7,223 nt of DNA from an uncultured Variovorax sp. (GTDB taxonomy: Bacteria > Pseudomonadota > Gammaproteobacteria > Burkholderiales > Burkholderiaceae). Shown one piece after another: positions 1 through 6,338 of the stretch. Location of the stretch: contig CAMLCW010000266.1 in NCBI GenBank assembly GCA_946478645.1, positions 1-7,223 on the forward strand, written 5' to 3'. The position numbers were made by a program, and so were the translations under genes. How positions within the stretch are numbered: the first letter of the stretch is position 1; every line of letters begins with the position of its first letter. Below the pieces are notes generated by a model. The model ran no database searches, was not told where the DNA came from, and saw only the letters and a list, made by a program, of their open reading frames with translations.

Positions 1-31
1 TGCGGTAGCCGATGGGCGCGGCGTCCATCAT
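1..31 (-). CDS. 5' end of an unidentified gene, coupled to the Bug gene (partial)
   Basis: Only the first ten codons are inside the window, reading MMDAAPIGYR from an ATG at 31-29, or from the next ATG at 28-26. The Bug gene stop TGA (33-31) and this ATG share one base (TGATG), a common translational-coupling layout. An AAGGTGG stretch (45-39, minus strand), seven bases before the first ATG, could serve as ribosome binding site inside the Bug coding end. Ten residues are too few to name a family. Genes downstream of Bug proteins often encode catabolic enzymes for the imported acid, but nothing here shows that. That this is a real gene start is inferred from the overlap and spacing alone. Confidence 0.45.
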   Translation of the reverse strand, partial: MMDAAPIGYR

Positions 32-1029
32 CACGGCGCCACCTTGATGCCGCGTGCCTGGATCACCTTCTGCCAGCGCGCCGCCTCGTCCTTCAGCAGC
101 TGCGCCGTGGCCTCGCGTGTGCGCACCACGGGCTCGAGGCCGCTGGCGGCAAAGCGCGTCTTGACCGTGTCGCTGGCGAGCGCCTGCGCGAGCACGGCTT
201 CGAGCCGCGCGAGGCCTTCCTTCGGAATGCTGCCCTTCGGCGCCACGATCGCCGCCCAGCCCTGCACCTCGAGGCTGGGCCGGCCGAGCGAGCGCAAGGT
301 CGGCACGCCGGGCAGCTCGGCCACCGGCGCCGGCGCGGAGACGGCCAGCGCGCGCAGCCGTCCCGACTTGATGTGCGCCATGACGCTCGGCAGGTTCAGG
401 AAGCCGCACGACACCAGCCCGCCGATCAGGTCGGGCAGCAGCGCGCTCTCGCCCTTGTAGGGCACGCTGGTGAGCGAGGTGTTCGTCTCCAGCCCGAACA
501 GTTCCGCCGTGAGATGGGCCAAGGTGCCGTTGCCGCTGTTGCCCGCGGTGAGCGCACCGGGGCTGGCCTTGGCCTGGGCGACGAGCTCGGCGTAGCTGGT
601 GACCGACGACGAGGCCGGCACCACCAGCACCAGCGGCTGCGCCGACACCATGCCCACCGCATCGAAGTCGCGCGCCACGTCGTAGGTGATCGCCGGGTTG
701 AGCACCGGGTTGATCACCATGCTGTTGCTGCCCATCAGCAAGGTGTGGCCGTCCTTGCTCTGCGCGGCGGCCGTGACGCCGATCGCGCTGCCGGCGCCCG
801 GCTTGTTCTCGACGATCACGCTCTGGCCCAGCTGGGGCGCGAGCAGTTCGGCCAGGATGCGCGCCGAACTGTCGGCGCCGCCGCCCGGCGCGAACGGCAC
901 GATGATCCGCACCGTCTTGCTGGGCCAGGCTTCCGCGGCCCAGCCGGAACCGGCCTGTGCCATGGCTGCGACGAGCACGATGCCTGACAACACGGTGCGC
1001 CGACGAGGGCGGGAAAGCGATGGGCTCAT
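31..1029 (-). CDS. Bug-family tripartite tricarboxylate transporter substrate-binding protein (TctC-like)
   Basis: This 332-residue protein is a periplasmic solute-binding protein of the Bug/TctC family, which binds carboxylates or similar small acids. The N-terminus has an arginine cluster (RPRRRTVL, residues 7-14) and then a hydrophobic stretch ending near GSGWAA (27-32). This is a signal peptide and possibly a Tat type. The mature part opens with the family hallmark WPSKTVRIIVPFAPGGGADS (35-54), followed by ENKPGAGSAIG and the GNSGNGTLAHL region typical of Bug folds. Length is normal for the family. The ATG at 1029 is preceded by AGGAGA eight bases upstream. It is divergent from a LysR regulator, a standard Bug arrangement, and its stop overlaps the next gene to the left. 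No TctA or TctB membrane subunit is in the window, so it may be an orphan binding protein, as most Bug proteins are. The ligand cannot be read from sequence. Confidence 0.93.
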   Translation of the reverse strand: MSPSLSRPRRRTVLSGIVLVAAMAQAGSGWAAEAWPSKTVRIIVPFAPGGGADSSARILAELLAPQLGQSVIVENKPGAGSAIGVTAAAQSKDGHTLLMGSNSMVINPVLNPAITYDVARDFDAVGMVSAQPLVLVVPASSSVTSYAELVAQAKASPGALTAGNSGNGTLAHLTAELFGLETNTSLTSVPYKGESALLPDLIGGLVSCGFLNLPSVMAHIKSGRLRALAVSAPAPVAELPGVPTLRSLGRPSLEVQGWAAIVAPKGSIPKEGLARLEAVLAQALASDTVKTRFAASGLEPVVRTREATAQLLKDEAARWQKVIQARGIKVAP

Positions 1030-1062
1030 TTGTCGTGTCTCCTATGTCGGTCTGATCCGGCG

Positions 1063-1092
1063 ATCTTAGGAACCGCCGCCAGCGCCAGCCAA
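1063..1092 (-). promoter_or_regulatory. possible sigma-70-like promoter for the Bug gene
   Basis: On the minus strand, TTGGCT (1092-1087) and TAAGAT (1068-1063) are separated by 18 bases. Each matches the sigma-70 consensus at four of six positions. The -35 element abuts the LysR half-site at 1092-1096, as expected for a regulator-controlled promoter. In GC-rich DNA such weak matches occur by chance, so this is only a candidate. Confidence 0.3.
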
Positions 1093-1127
1093 TACCAAGA
1101 TCGGCCCCTCCCATAACATCATGGTAT
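1092..1127. promoter_or_regulatory. candidate LysR operator: T-N11-A box plus a third half-site
   Basis: Positions 1113-1127 form ATAAC-N5-GGTAT, an imperfect dyad that fits the LysR T-N11-A rule exactly (T1114, A1126) with 4 of 5 arm bases paired. A third half-site, ATACC (1092-1096), begins 21 bp from ATAAC (1113), about two helical turns, so it lies on the same DNA face. ATACCA (1092-1097) and TGGTAT (1122-1127) are also perfect inverted repeats. The cluster lies between the divergent Bug and LysR genes, just upstream of the regulator start. Binding by the adjacent LysR protein, with autoregulation and control of the Bug gene, is inferred from the family pattern. Confidence 0.6.
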
Positions 1128-1139
1128 GTGGAGGCTCCC

Positions 1140-2033
1140 ATGAACCTGAGGCAAATCGAGGTGTTCCGCGCAGTGATGCTGGCGGGATCGGTCACCGATG
1201 CGGCGCGGCTGCTGCATGTGTCGCAGCCGGGCATCAGCCGCATGCTTGCGCACATCGAGCTGCAGTCGGGCCTGCGGCTGTTCGAGCGCAAGAAGGGGAG
1301 GCTGTTGCCCACGCCCGAGGCGCAGGTGCTGCATGCCGAGGTGGCCGAGGTGTATGGCGGCGTGCGCCGCGTGAGCGAGCTCGCCGAGGAACTCAAGGCC
1401 GGCACGCGGCTTTCGCTGCGCGTGCTCTGCAGCCCCAGCACGGCGCTGGTCGCAATGCCGCGCGCCGTGGCGATACTGGCGGGCGAATACCCCGCCGCCC
1501 GGATCTGCATCGAGACGCTGCCCACGCGCGAGATGCTGGCGCGGCTGACCCACCGCGAAGCCGATCTCGCGATCTCGACCATCCCGACCGACAACGCACT
1601 GATCGCATCCAGGGCCATCGGCAAGTGGCGCCTGGTGTGCGTGTTCCCCAAGGGCCACGCGCTGGCGGCCAAGCGCGTGCTGCATCCGCGCGACGTGCTC
1701 GCCGAGCGCCTGATCGCATTCAGCCGCGACACGCCGCAGGGCCGCATCATCGACGACTGGTGCAGCAGCCGGAAGGTGAAGCCGGCGTCGTCGGTGGAGG
1801 TGCGCTCGGGCCAGATCGCCTGCGCGCTGGCCGCGAGCGGCGCAGGCGTCGCGATCGTGGACGACCTGACGGCGCACGCCTTCCGCAGCCAGGAACTGGA
1901 CTTTCGCCCGATCGTGGGCAGCCCGAGCCTCGGCATCTTCGCGCTCACGCACGCGGGTTTCGCGCGCTCCGCGCTCGGCGACCGGATGGTCGAACTTGCG
2001 GCGGCGGCGTTGAAGAAAGCCGGGCGCGGCTGA
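1140..2033 (+). CDS. LysR-family transcriptional regulator
   Basis: This 297-residue LysR-type regulator has an N-terminal winged helix-turn-helix (about residues 1-60). The core GSVTDAARLLHVSQPGISRM (16-35) matches the family recognition region closely. A linker helix follows (about 60-90), then a two-lobed effector-binding domain (about 91-292) with the usual ADLAIS strand (141-146) and GAGVAIVDD (234-242). Length is typical. I chose the ATG at 1140 because GGAGG (1130-1134) sits five bases before it; the in-frame GTG at 1128 would put the ribosome site inside the coding region. The gene is divergent from the Bug binding-protein gene, so control of that gene in response to its ligand or a breakdown product is the natural inference. 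The effector is unknown. The M24 peptidase follows 54 bp downstream on the same strand, so read-through is possible. Confidence 0.95.
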   Translation: MNLRQIEVFRAVMLAGSVTDAARLLHVSQPGISRMLAHIELQSGLRLFERKKGRLLPTPEAQVLHAEVAEVYGGVRRVSELAEELKAGTRLSLRVLCSPSTALVAMPRAVAILAGEYPAARICIETLPTREMLARLTHREADLAISTIPTDNALIASRAIGKWRLVCVFPKGHALAAKRVLHPRDVLAERLIAFSRDTPQGRIIDDWCSSRKVKPASSVEVRSGQIACALAASGAGVAIVDDLTAHAFRSQELDFRPIVGSPSLGIFALTHAGFARSALGDRMVELAAAALKKAGRG

Positions 2034-2087
2034 GGGACTGGCGCCGCGGTCTACCATGGCGGCGTCTTTCACAAGGATTTCTTCCCC

Positions 2088-2834
2088 ATGACCATCGAAA
2101 CGCAGGACGACGTCATCGCCCTCAAGCGCATCGGCAGGATCGTCTCGCTGGTGCTCCGGCAGATGCTCGACGCCGCGGAACCCGGCATGACCACGCGCGA
2201 GCTCGACCTGCTCGGCGAGCGCCTGCTCGACGAGCACGGCGCGCGCTCCGCGCCGCGGCTGACCTACGACTTTCCTGGCGCGACCTGCATCAGCATCAAC
2301 GAGGAAGCCGCGCACGGCATTCCGGGCGACCGCGTGATCCGCGCCGGCGACGTGCTGAACATCGACGTGTCGGCCGAGCTCGGCGGCTACTTCGCCGACA
2401 CCGGCGGCACGCGCGTGGTGCCGCCGACCACGCCGCAGAAGACGCGCCTGTGCCATGCCACGCGCACCGCGCTGGACGAGGCCATGAAGAGCGCCAGGGC
2501 CGGGATGCCGATCAACGGCATCGGCGCCGCGATCGAGCGCACGGCCAAGGCCTACGGCTTCAAGGTCATCGAAAACCTCGGCAGCCACGGCGTCGGCCGC
2601 GCACTGCACGAGGAGCCCGAACACATCGCCGGCTACTACGATCCGGCCGACCGGCGGCTGCTCGAGGAAGGCATGGTCATCACCATCGAGCCTTTTCTCT
2701 CGACCAAGAGCCGCATCGTCTCGGAGACCGGCGACGGCTGGACGCTCGCGGGCGTGCGCGGCAACCTCTCGGCACAGTACGAGCACACGATGATCATCAC
2801 GCAGGCCGCGCCGATCGTCGTCACGCTGCACTGA
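2088..2834 (+). CDS. map: type I methionine aminopeptidase, M24 family (probable accessory copy)
   Basis: This 248-residue cytoplasmic metalloprotease would remove the initiator methionine from new proteins. The M24 pita-bread fold spans almost the whole protein. The five expected metal ligands are present: D93 (NIDV), D104 (FADTGG), H167 (SHGVGR), E201 (TIEPF) and E232 (QYEHT). The catalytic histidines H76 (AHGIP) and H174 (LHEEP) are also there. The end LSAQYEHTMIIT is characteristic of MetAP type I rather than prolidase. The ATG at 2088 has AAGGA ten bases upstream. A housekeeping map gene often lies near rpsB; this copy sits next to LysR/Bug genes, so I infer a paralogue. Compared from memory with the E. 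coli enzyme, some pocket positions differ (the family GYP is DFP at 61-63; the residue before H174 is Leu rather than Phe), which may shift specificity. Its 3' end overlaps the convergent kinase gene by 14 bp. Confidence 0.9.
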   Translation: MTIETQDDVIALKRIGRIVSLVLRQMLDAAEPGMTTRELDLLGERLLDEHGARSAPRLTYDFPGATCISINEEAAHGIPGDRVIRAGDVLNIDVSAELGGYFADTGGTRVVPPTTPQKTRLCHATRTALDEAMKSARAGMPINGIGAAIERTAKAYGFKVIENLGSHGVGRALHEEPEHIAGYYDPADRRLLEEGMVITIEPFLSTKSRIVSETGDGWTLAGVRGNLSAQYEHTMIITQAAPIVVTLH

Positions 2835-4659
2835 CCGCGCCAGCGGTCCGCTGCTGCACCCAGCGCAGCGAAACCCAGGTGCCTTCGCCGCGGCGGCTCT
2901 CGATGCGCAGGCTCGCATCGATCGCATCGGCCTGCTCGCGCAGCCCGACCAGGCCGTAGTGCCCCGGCGCGCCGGCGCTCGGCTCGAAGCCGACGCCGTC
3001 GTCGCCGATCTCCAGCTCGACTTCATCGTCGTTGGCGCGCCGCAGCCGGATCAGCAGGCGCCGCGCGCCGGCGTGGCGCTCGACATTGCGCAGCACTTCC
3101 TCGCACATGTGGAACACGGTCTCGGCGGGCTCGGCGGCGAGCGCGGCCAGGGCCGGCTCGATCTGGCAGTCGAGTTCGAGGCCCGAGCGCTCGCCGAGGC
3201 TCTTGGCCAGCTCGGCCAACGCCGCGCCCAGGCCGATGTCGCGCACCGGGTTGCTGCGCAGCTGCTCGATCGCGCGGCGTGCCTCGTCGAGCCCGTCGCG
3301 CGCGGCGCGCTCGGCGCGCACCAGCTCGTCGGGCAGCGCATCGGGCCGGCTCGATGCCAGCCGCTTGAGCACGCGGATTTCGGTCAGCATGGCCATCATC
3401 GAATGCGCCAGCGTGTCGTGCAGCCCGCGCGCGAGGCGCAGCCGCTCGCGCACCACCGCGGCGTCGCGCGACTCCTGCGCGAGCCGGTTGATCTGCCCGG
3501 TGCGCTGCTGCACGCGCTCGTCGAGCTCGGCGTTGAGGCGGCGCAGCTCGTCGCGCTCGCGCTGCAGCGTGTCGAGCAGCCGGTCGAGCGCGCTGCCCAG
3601 CCGCGCGGCCTCGTCCACGCCCTGCGGCACCTCGATGCGCGTCGCGCTGCCGGCCAGCACCGCGTCGGCCGAATGCGCGATCAGGCTCACGCGGCGCGTG
3701 AGCCGGCGCGCCACGATGATGCCGGTGACCGCGGCACCGAGACCGAGCAGGCTCAGCACGATCGAGATGCGCCATTCGATGGCCGTCGCGAAGGCCGCGA
3801 CCGATTCCACCGGCTGGATCACCACGCCCTGCCAGCCGAGCCGGCGCAGGGTGCCGTCGCGCGCGCTCGGCGGGCTGGCGATGAGGTACGGGCGGTTGTC
3901 GAGCAGCCGCCGCGTGCGGATGCGCGTGGGCAGGTCGGCGCCGTCGTTGCCGAGCCCGGCGACGGCGGGGTCGAAGGGCGTCACCGGATCGCCGACGTCG
4001 GCCCAACGTTGCCCGAGCAGCGCGGCCGGTCCGTGGCGCACGATGCCGTCGCGGTCGACCAGCAGCCATTCGCCCGGTGAGGCGCGGATCTCGGACACCA
4101 TGTCCTGCACCCAGCGCCAGCTGAGGTTCGCGGCCACCACGCCGATGATCGCGCCGTCGGCATTGCTGATCGGCGCGGTGAGCTTCAGGAAGCGCTCGTC
4201 CGGCGAGCGGCCTTCCTCGATCCAGGCCGCGTCGAGGCCCTGCGAGAGCCACGCATGCTGGTTGACGTTCTGGCCGACCACCTGCGCGTCGGTCGCGGCC
4301 ACGATGAAGCCGTCGGCATCGGTCACCGCGAGCCAGATCAGGTCGGGCACGCCCTGGCGCACCGCCGCGAGCGACCGCTTCAGGCGCTCGCCCTCGCGCT
4401 GCTGCACGTCTTCGGACAGCATCGCCGCCACCACGCTCACCGCCTGCAGCCGCAGCAGCAGCGCGGTGTCGAGCTCGGAATTGACGTGCTCGGCCGCGGC
4501 CTCGAGGCGCTGGCTGTGCTGCTCGAGCAGCGTCGCGCGCACGAAGCTGCGCAGCCACAGGTTCGCCGCCAGTGCCAGGCACAGGGTGAGCGCGATCAGC
4601 AGCCAGCCGATCGCGGCGGCCATGGATCGCCGGGGGTCGATGCGGCGCGCGAGGTTCAT
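2821..4659 (-). CDS. membrane sensor histidine kinase with periplasmic Cache-like domain (HisKA_3 class)
   Basis: This 612-residue kinase has a first membrane helix (about 14-37) and a roughly 260-residue periplasmic region (38-295). That region reads as a double Cache domain, with TDADGFIVAATD (113-124) and VDRDGIVRHG (201-210) as the two ligand-pocket strands. A second helix (about 297-317), HAMP (about 318-370) and a coiled coil (about 365-400) follow. The HisKA_3 dimerisation domain has its phosphorylated residue at H414 in RGLHDTLAHS. The HATPase domain has an N box (EEVLRNVERHA, N525), DDGVGF (553-558) and GHYGLVGLREQA (566-577). The set is complete and looks functional. HisKA_3 kinases pair with NarL-type regulators, and one lies at 6339-7076. 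The frame stays open far upstream, but hydrophobicity and domain layout support the ATG at 4659, which lacks its own strong ribosome site and may be coupled to the leader ORF; M13 (4623) is a lesser alternative. Divergence from the antiporter suggests carboxylate sensing (inference). Confidence 0.93.
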   Translation of the reverse strand: MNLARRIDPRRSMAAAIGWLLIALTLCLALAANLWLRSFVRATLLEQHSQRLEAAAEHVNSELDTALLLRLQAVSVVAAMLSEDVQQREGERLKRSLAAVRQGVPDLIWLAVTDADGFIVAATDAQVVGQNVNQHAWLSQGLDAAWIEEGRSPDERFLKLTAPISNADGAIIGVVAANLSWRWVQDMVSEIRASPGEWLLVDRDGIVRHGPAALLGQRWADVGDPVTPFDPAVAGLGNDGADLPTRIRTRRLLDNRPYLIASPPSARDGTLRRLGWQGVVIQPVESVAAFATAIEWRISIVLSLLGLGAAVTGIIVARRLTRRVSLIAHSADAVLAGSATRIEVPQGVDEAARLGSALDRLLDTLQRERDELRRLNAELDERVQQRTGQINRLAQESRDAAVVRERLRLARGLHDTLAHSMMAMLTEIRVLKRLASSRPDALPDELVRAERAARDGLDEARRAIEQLRSNPVRDIGLGAALAELAKSLGERSGLELDCQIEPALAALAAEPAETVFHMCEEVLRNVERHAGARRLLIRLRRANDDEVELEIGDDGVGFEPSAGAPGHYGLVGLREQADAIDASLRIESRRGEGTWVSLRWVQQRTAGAVSAA

Positions 4660-4703
4660 GGGGCCCGCGCATTCTCGCAAACGGCGGCCATGACTTTCGG
4701 CAT
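4656..4703 (-). CDS. possible 15-codon leader ORF coupled to the kinase
   Basis: An ATG at 4703 opens the reading MPKVMAAVCENARAP and stops at a TGA (4658-4656) that overlaps the kinase start codon as ATGA. GGGGGA lies seven bases before this ATG and can act as ribosome site, whereas the kinase ATG has no clear one. This would let ribosomes load at the leader and re-initiate at the kinase. No residue run suggests attenuation. The frame is open further upstream, so chance is a real possibility; the support is spacing and overlap only. No similarity to a known peptide is recognised. Confidence 0.3.
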   Translation of the reverse strand: MPKVMAAVCENARAP

Positions 4704-4712
4704 GGGTAGTTC

Positions 4713-4728
4713 CCCCAAGCCCTCGGGG
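4713..4728. promoter_or_regulatory. G/C dyad in the kinase/antiporter divergent region
   Basis: CCCC (4713-4716) and GGGG (4725-4728) flank an 8-bp centre in which AG/CT also pair symmetrically, so 12 of 16 positions are dyad-symmetric. It lies just upstream of the possible kinase leader ORF. It could be an operator for the partner response regulator. In a transcript toward the kinase, it could instead be a hairpin masking the G-rich ribosome site of the leader. The same G tract can alternatively pair with the CCC at minus-strand 4706-4704. The rest of the 226-bp gap holds a TTGC/GCAA-rich patch (4777-4795, including the palindrome GTTGCAAC) and no convincing -35/-10 pair. Confidence 0.35.
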
Positions 4729-4840
4729 TTTGTCTCGATTCCCCGCGTGACTTCCGGCAGGCGCGGCGGCGGCCGATTGCGGCAACAGTTGCAACCCATC
4801 GCGATCCGTGCCCCCGCGCGATGAAAACAACCCCCGGAAA

Positions 4841-4863
4841 CGTGCCGCCACGCGATCGGCACG
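4841..4863. promoter_or_regulatory. perfect 7-9-7 inverted repeat before the antiporter gene
   Basis: CGTGCCG (4841-4847) and CGGCACG (4857-4863) are perfect reverse complements around a 9-base spacer, ending nine bases before the antiporter ribosome site (GGAGA, 4873-4877). Arm centres are 16 bp apart, suited to a dimeric regulator on one DNA face. It may be an operator, or a hairpin in the 5' untranslated RNA. The identity of the binder is inference; the neighbouring NarL-type regulator is the first candidate. Confidence 0.4.
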
Positions 4864-4885
4864 ACATCGAATGGAGACAAAGCGA

Positions 4886-6235
4886 ATGAACCCTTCTTCC
4901 CCGACCCAGACCGTGTCCGGCGCACCGCCGCGGCTGTTCGACAACCGCTGGTTCCAGCTGGTGGTCGGCATCGTCTGCATGATCGCCACCGCCAACATCC
5001 AGTACGCCTGGACCCTGTTCGTGCCCGAGATCCAGGGCAAGTTCGGCTGGGAGCGCGCGTCGATCCAGGTGGCGTTCACCATCTTCGTGCTGGTGCAGAC
5101 CTGGCTCGCGCCGATCGAAGGGTATTTCATCGACAAGTTCGGGCCCCGGCTGATCGTGGCCTTCGGCGCGCTGTTCATCGGCGCGGCCTGGGTCATCAAC
5201 TCGCAGGCGACGACGCTGCTGGGCTTCTACATCGGGGCGGCCATCGGCGGCATCGGCGTGGGTTCGATCTACGCGACCTGCATCAACAACGCGCTCAAGT
5301 GGTTCCCCGACCGCCGCGGCCTCGCGGTGGGCCTCACCGCGGGCGGCTACGGCGCCGGCTCGGCCGCCACCATCCTGCCGATCGCAGCGATGATCGAATC
5401 GTCGGGCTTCCAGGAAGCGTTCCTGTTCTTTGGTGTGCTGCAGGGCACGCTCGCATTCCTCGCGGCGTGGTTCCTGCGTGCGCCCAAGGGCAACGAGGTG
5501 CGCGCTTCGTCCAAGCTCGCGCAGAGCCGGCGCGACTACACGCTCGGCGAGGCGCTTCGCACGCCGCTGTTCTGGCTGATGATCCTGATGTTCTCGTGCG
5601 TGGTCACGGGCGGCATGATGGCCGTGGCACAGCTCGGCGTGATCGCGCAGGACCTGGGCGTGAAGGAGTTCAAGGTCGACCTGTACTTCGTCACCATGGC
5701 CGCGCTGCCGCTCGCGCTGATGCTCGACCGCATCATGAACGGCATCTCGCGCCCGCTGTTCGGCTGGATCTCCGACCACATCGGCCGCGAGAAGACGATG
5801 GTGATCGCGTTCACGCTCGAAGGCATCGGCATCATCGCGCTCGGCTACTTCGGCCACAACCCGTGGGCCTTCCTGATCCTGTCGGGCGTGGTGTTCCTGG
5901 CCTGGGGCGAGGTGTATTCGCTGTTCTCGGCGCTCGCCGGCGACGCCTTCGGCACCAAGCACATCGGCAAGATCTACGGCGTGCTGTACTGCGCCAAGGG
6001 CATCGGCGCGCTGTTCGTGCCGCTCGGCAATCTCATGATGGAAGCCACCGGCACCTGGTCGTCGGTGCTCTACACGGTGGCCGCGCTCGACCTGTTCGCC
6101 GCCTTCCTCGCGATCGTCGCGTTGCGGCCGATGCTTGCGAAACACACGGCAAGCAATGTGGCAGCCGCTTCGCCACCACCGCATGCGCCCGACCTGGCGA
6201 TGCCGGGGCTCGCGCCCGCCGGCCGCGCAGCCTGA
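4886..6235 (+). CDS. oxlT: MFS carboxylate antiporter, oxalate/formate antiporter (OxlT) family
   Basis: This 449-residue major facilitator has about twelve membrane helices in two halves. Motif A copies lie after helix 2 (GYFIDKFGPR, 79-88) and after helix 8 (GWISDHIGREK, 293-303). NRWFQLVVG near the N-terminus and KWFPDRRGLAVGLTAGGYG (138-156) closely follow Oxalobacter OxlT. Both charged residues known to bind the dicarboxylate in OxlT appear to be kept: R289 in NGISRPLFGW (R272 of OxlT, helix 8) and K371 in YCAKG (K355, helix 11), aligned from memory. The family exchanges oxalate for formate; related betaproteobacterial members may take other small carboxylates, so the substrate is inferred. 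The ATG at 4886 is preceded by GGAGA eight bases away, better than the upstream ATG at 4871. A polar Pro/Ala tail (about 420-449) extends beyond helix 12. No formyl-CoA transferase or oxalyl-CoA decarboxylase gene is in view. A kinase and a response regulator gene flank it. Confidence 0.88.
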   Translation: MNPSSPTQTVSGAPPRLFDNRWFQLVVGIVCMIATANIQYAWTLFVPEIQGKFGWERASIQVAFTIFVLVQTWLAPIEGYFIDKFGPRLIVAFGALFIGAAWVINSQATTLLGFYIGAAIGGIGVGSIYATCINNALKWFPDRRGLAVGLTAGGYGAGSAATILPIAAMIESSGFQEAFLFFGVLQGTLAFLAAWFLRAPKGNEVRASSKLAQSRRDYTLGEALRTPLFWLMILMFSCVVTGGMMAVAQLGVIAQDLGVKEFKVDLYFVTMAALPLALMLDRIMNGISRPLFGWISDHIGREKTMVIAFTLEGIGIIALGYFGHNPWAFLILSGVVFLAWGEVYSLFSALAGDAFGTKHIGKIYGVLYCAKGIGALFVPLGNLMMEATGTWSSVLYTVAALDLFAAFLAIVALRPMLAKHTASNVAAASPPPHAPDLAMPGLAPAGRAA

Positions 6236-6245
6236 CGGACGCACC

Positions 6246-6267
6246 CCCGCCCGGCTGATCGGGCGGG
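6246..6267. terminator. GC-rich hairpin after the antiporter gene
   Basis: CCCGCCCG (6246-6253) pairs perfectly with CGGGCGGG (6260-6267) around a six-base loop, starting ten bases after the antiporter stop. It is strong enough to stall polymerase or protect a 3' end, but no T run follows on either strand, so it is not a classical intrinsic terminator. Confidence 0.5.
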
Positions 6268-6271
6268 CCAG

Positions 6272-6309
6272 CGCACCCGTGGAACCGGCATGCCGGATCT
6301 GCGGGTGCG
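6272..6309. terminator. long near-continuous hairpin in the convergent gap
   Basis: CGCACCCG (6272-6279) pairs with CGGGTGCG (6302-6309) and encloses the 12-bp palindrome CCGGCATGCCGG (6285-6296). The bases between can add two G-U and two Watson-Crick pairs with one A-A mismatch, giving a 38-base stem. It can form in RNA from either direction, so a bidirectional transcription block between antiporter and response regulator is the likely role. No T run is present. Confidence 0.5.
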
Positions 6310-6326
6310 TTCCCTTTGGGGAATGC
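6307..6326. terminator. hairpin just downstream of the response regulator gene
   Basis: GCGTTCCC (6307-6314) and GGGAATGC (6319-6326) pair around a TTTG loop, with one mismatch on DNA that is a G-U pair in plus-strand RNA. It is the first hairpin met after the regulator stop (6339) and shares three bases with the preceding long hairpin, so the two may compete. No T run follows. Confidence 0.4.
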
Positions 6327-6338
6327 GCTTCGGGAGGA

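Noticed and set aside
1128..1139. GTG start for the LysR gene
   Set aside because: The GGAGG ribosome site overlaps these codons and fits the ATG at 1140; LysR proteins usually begin close to the MNLRQIEVF pattern.
2056..2091. An 11-codon ORF (MAASFTRISSP) overlapping the peptidase start as ATGA
   Set aside because: It has no ribosome site, and the peptidase has its own AAGGA, so coupling is not needed. Probably chance.
1119..3026. Long open frames opposite or overlapping the LysR and peptidase genes (also 1121-2959 on the plus strand)
   Set aside because: They are rich in Arg, Ala and His, match no family, and lie in other frames of genes with clear domains. Such shadows are expected at this GC content.
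4858..4875. Possible sigma-54 promoter before the antiporter (GGCACG motif)
   Set aside because: The -24 part fits, but the bases at the -12 position are AA rather than GC.
4660..5199. N-terminal extension of the kinase to 5199
   Set aside because: The extension runs antisense into the antiporter gene and has no domain; the first membrane helix follows naturally after the ATG at 4659.
3023..6244. A 1073-residue minus-strand open frame across kinase and antiporter
   Set aside because: It is low-complexity Arg/Ala/Asp/His sequence with no domain, and it runs through two well-supported genes in different frames.
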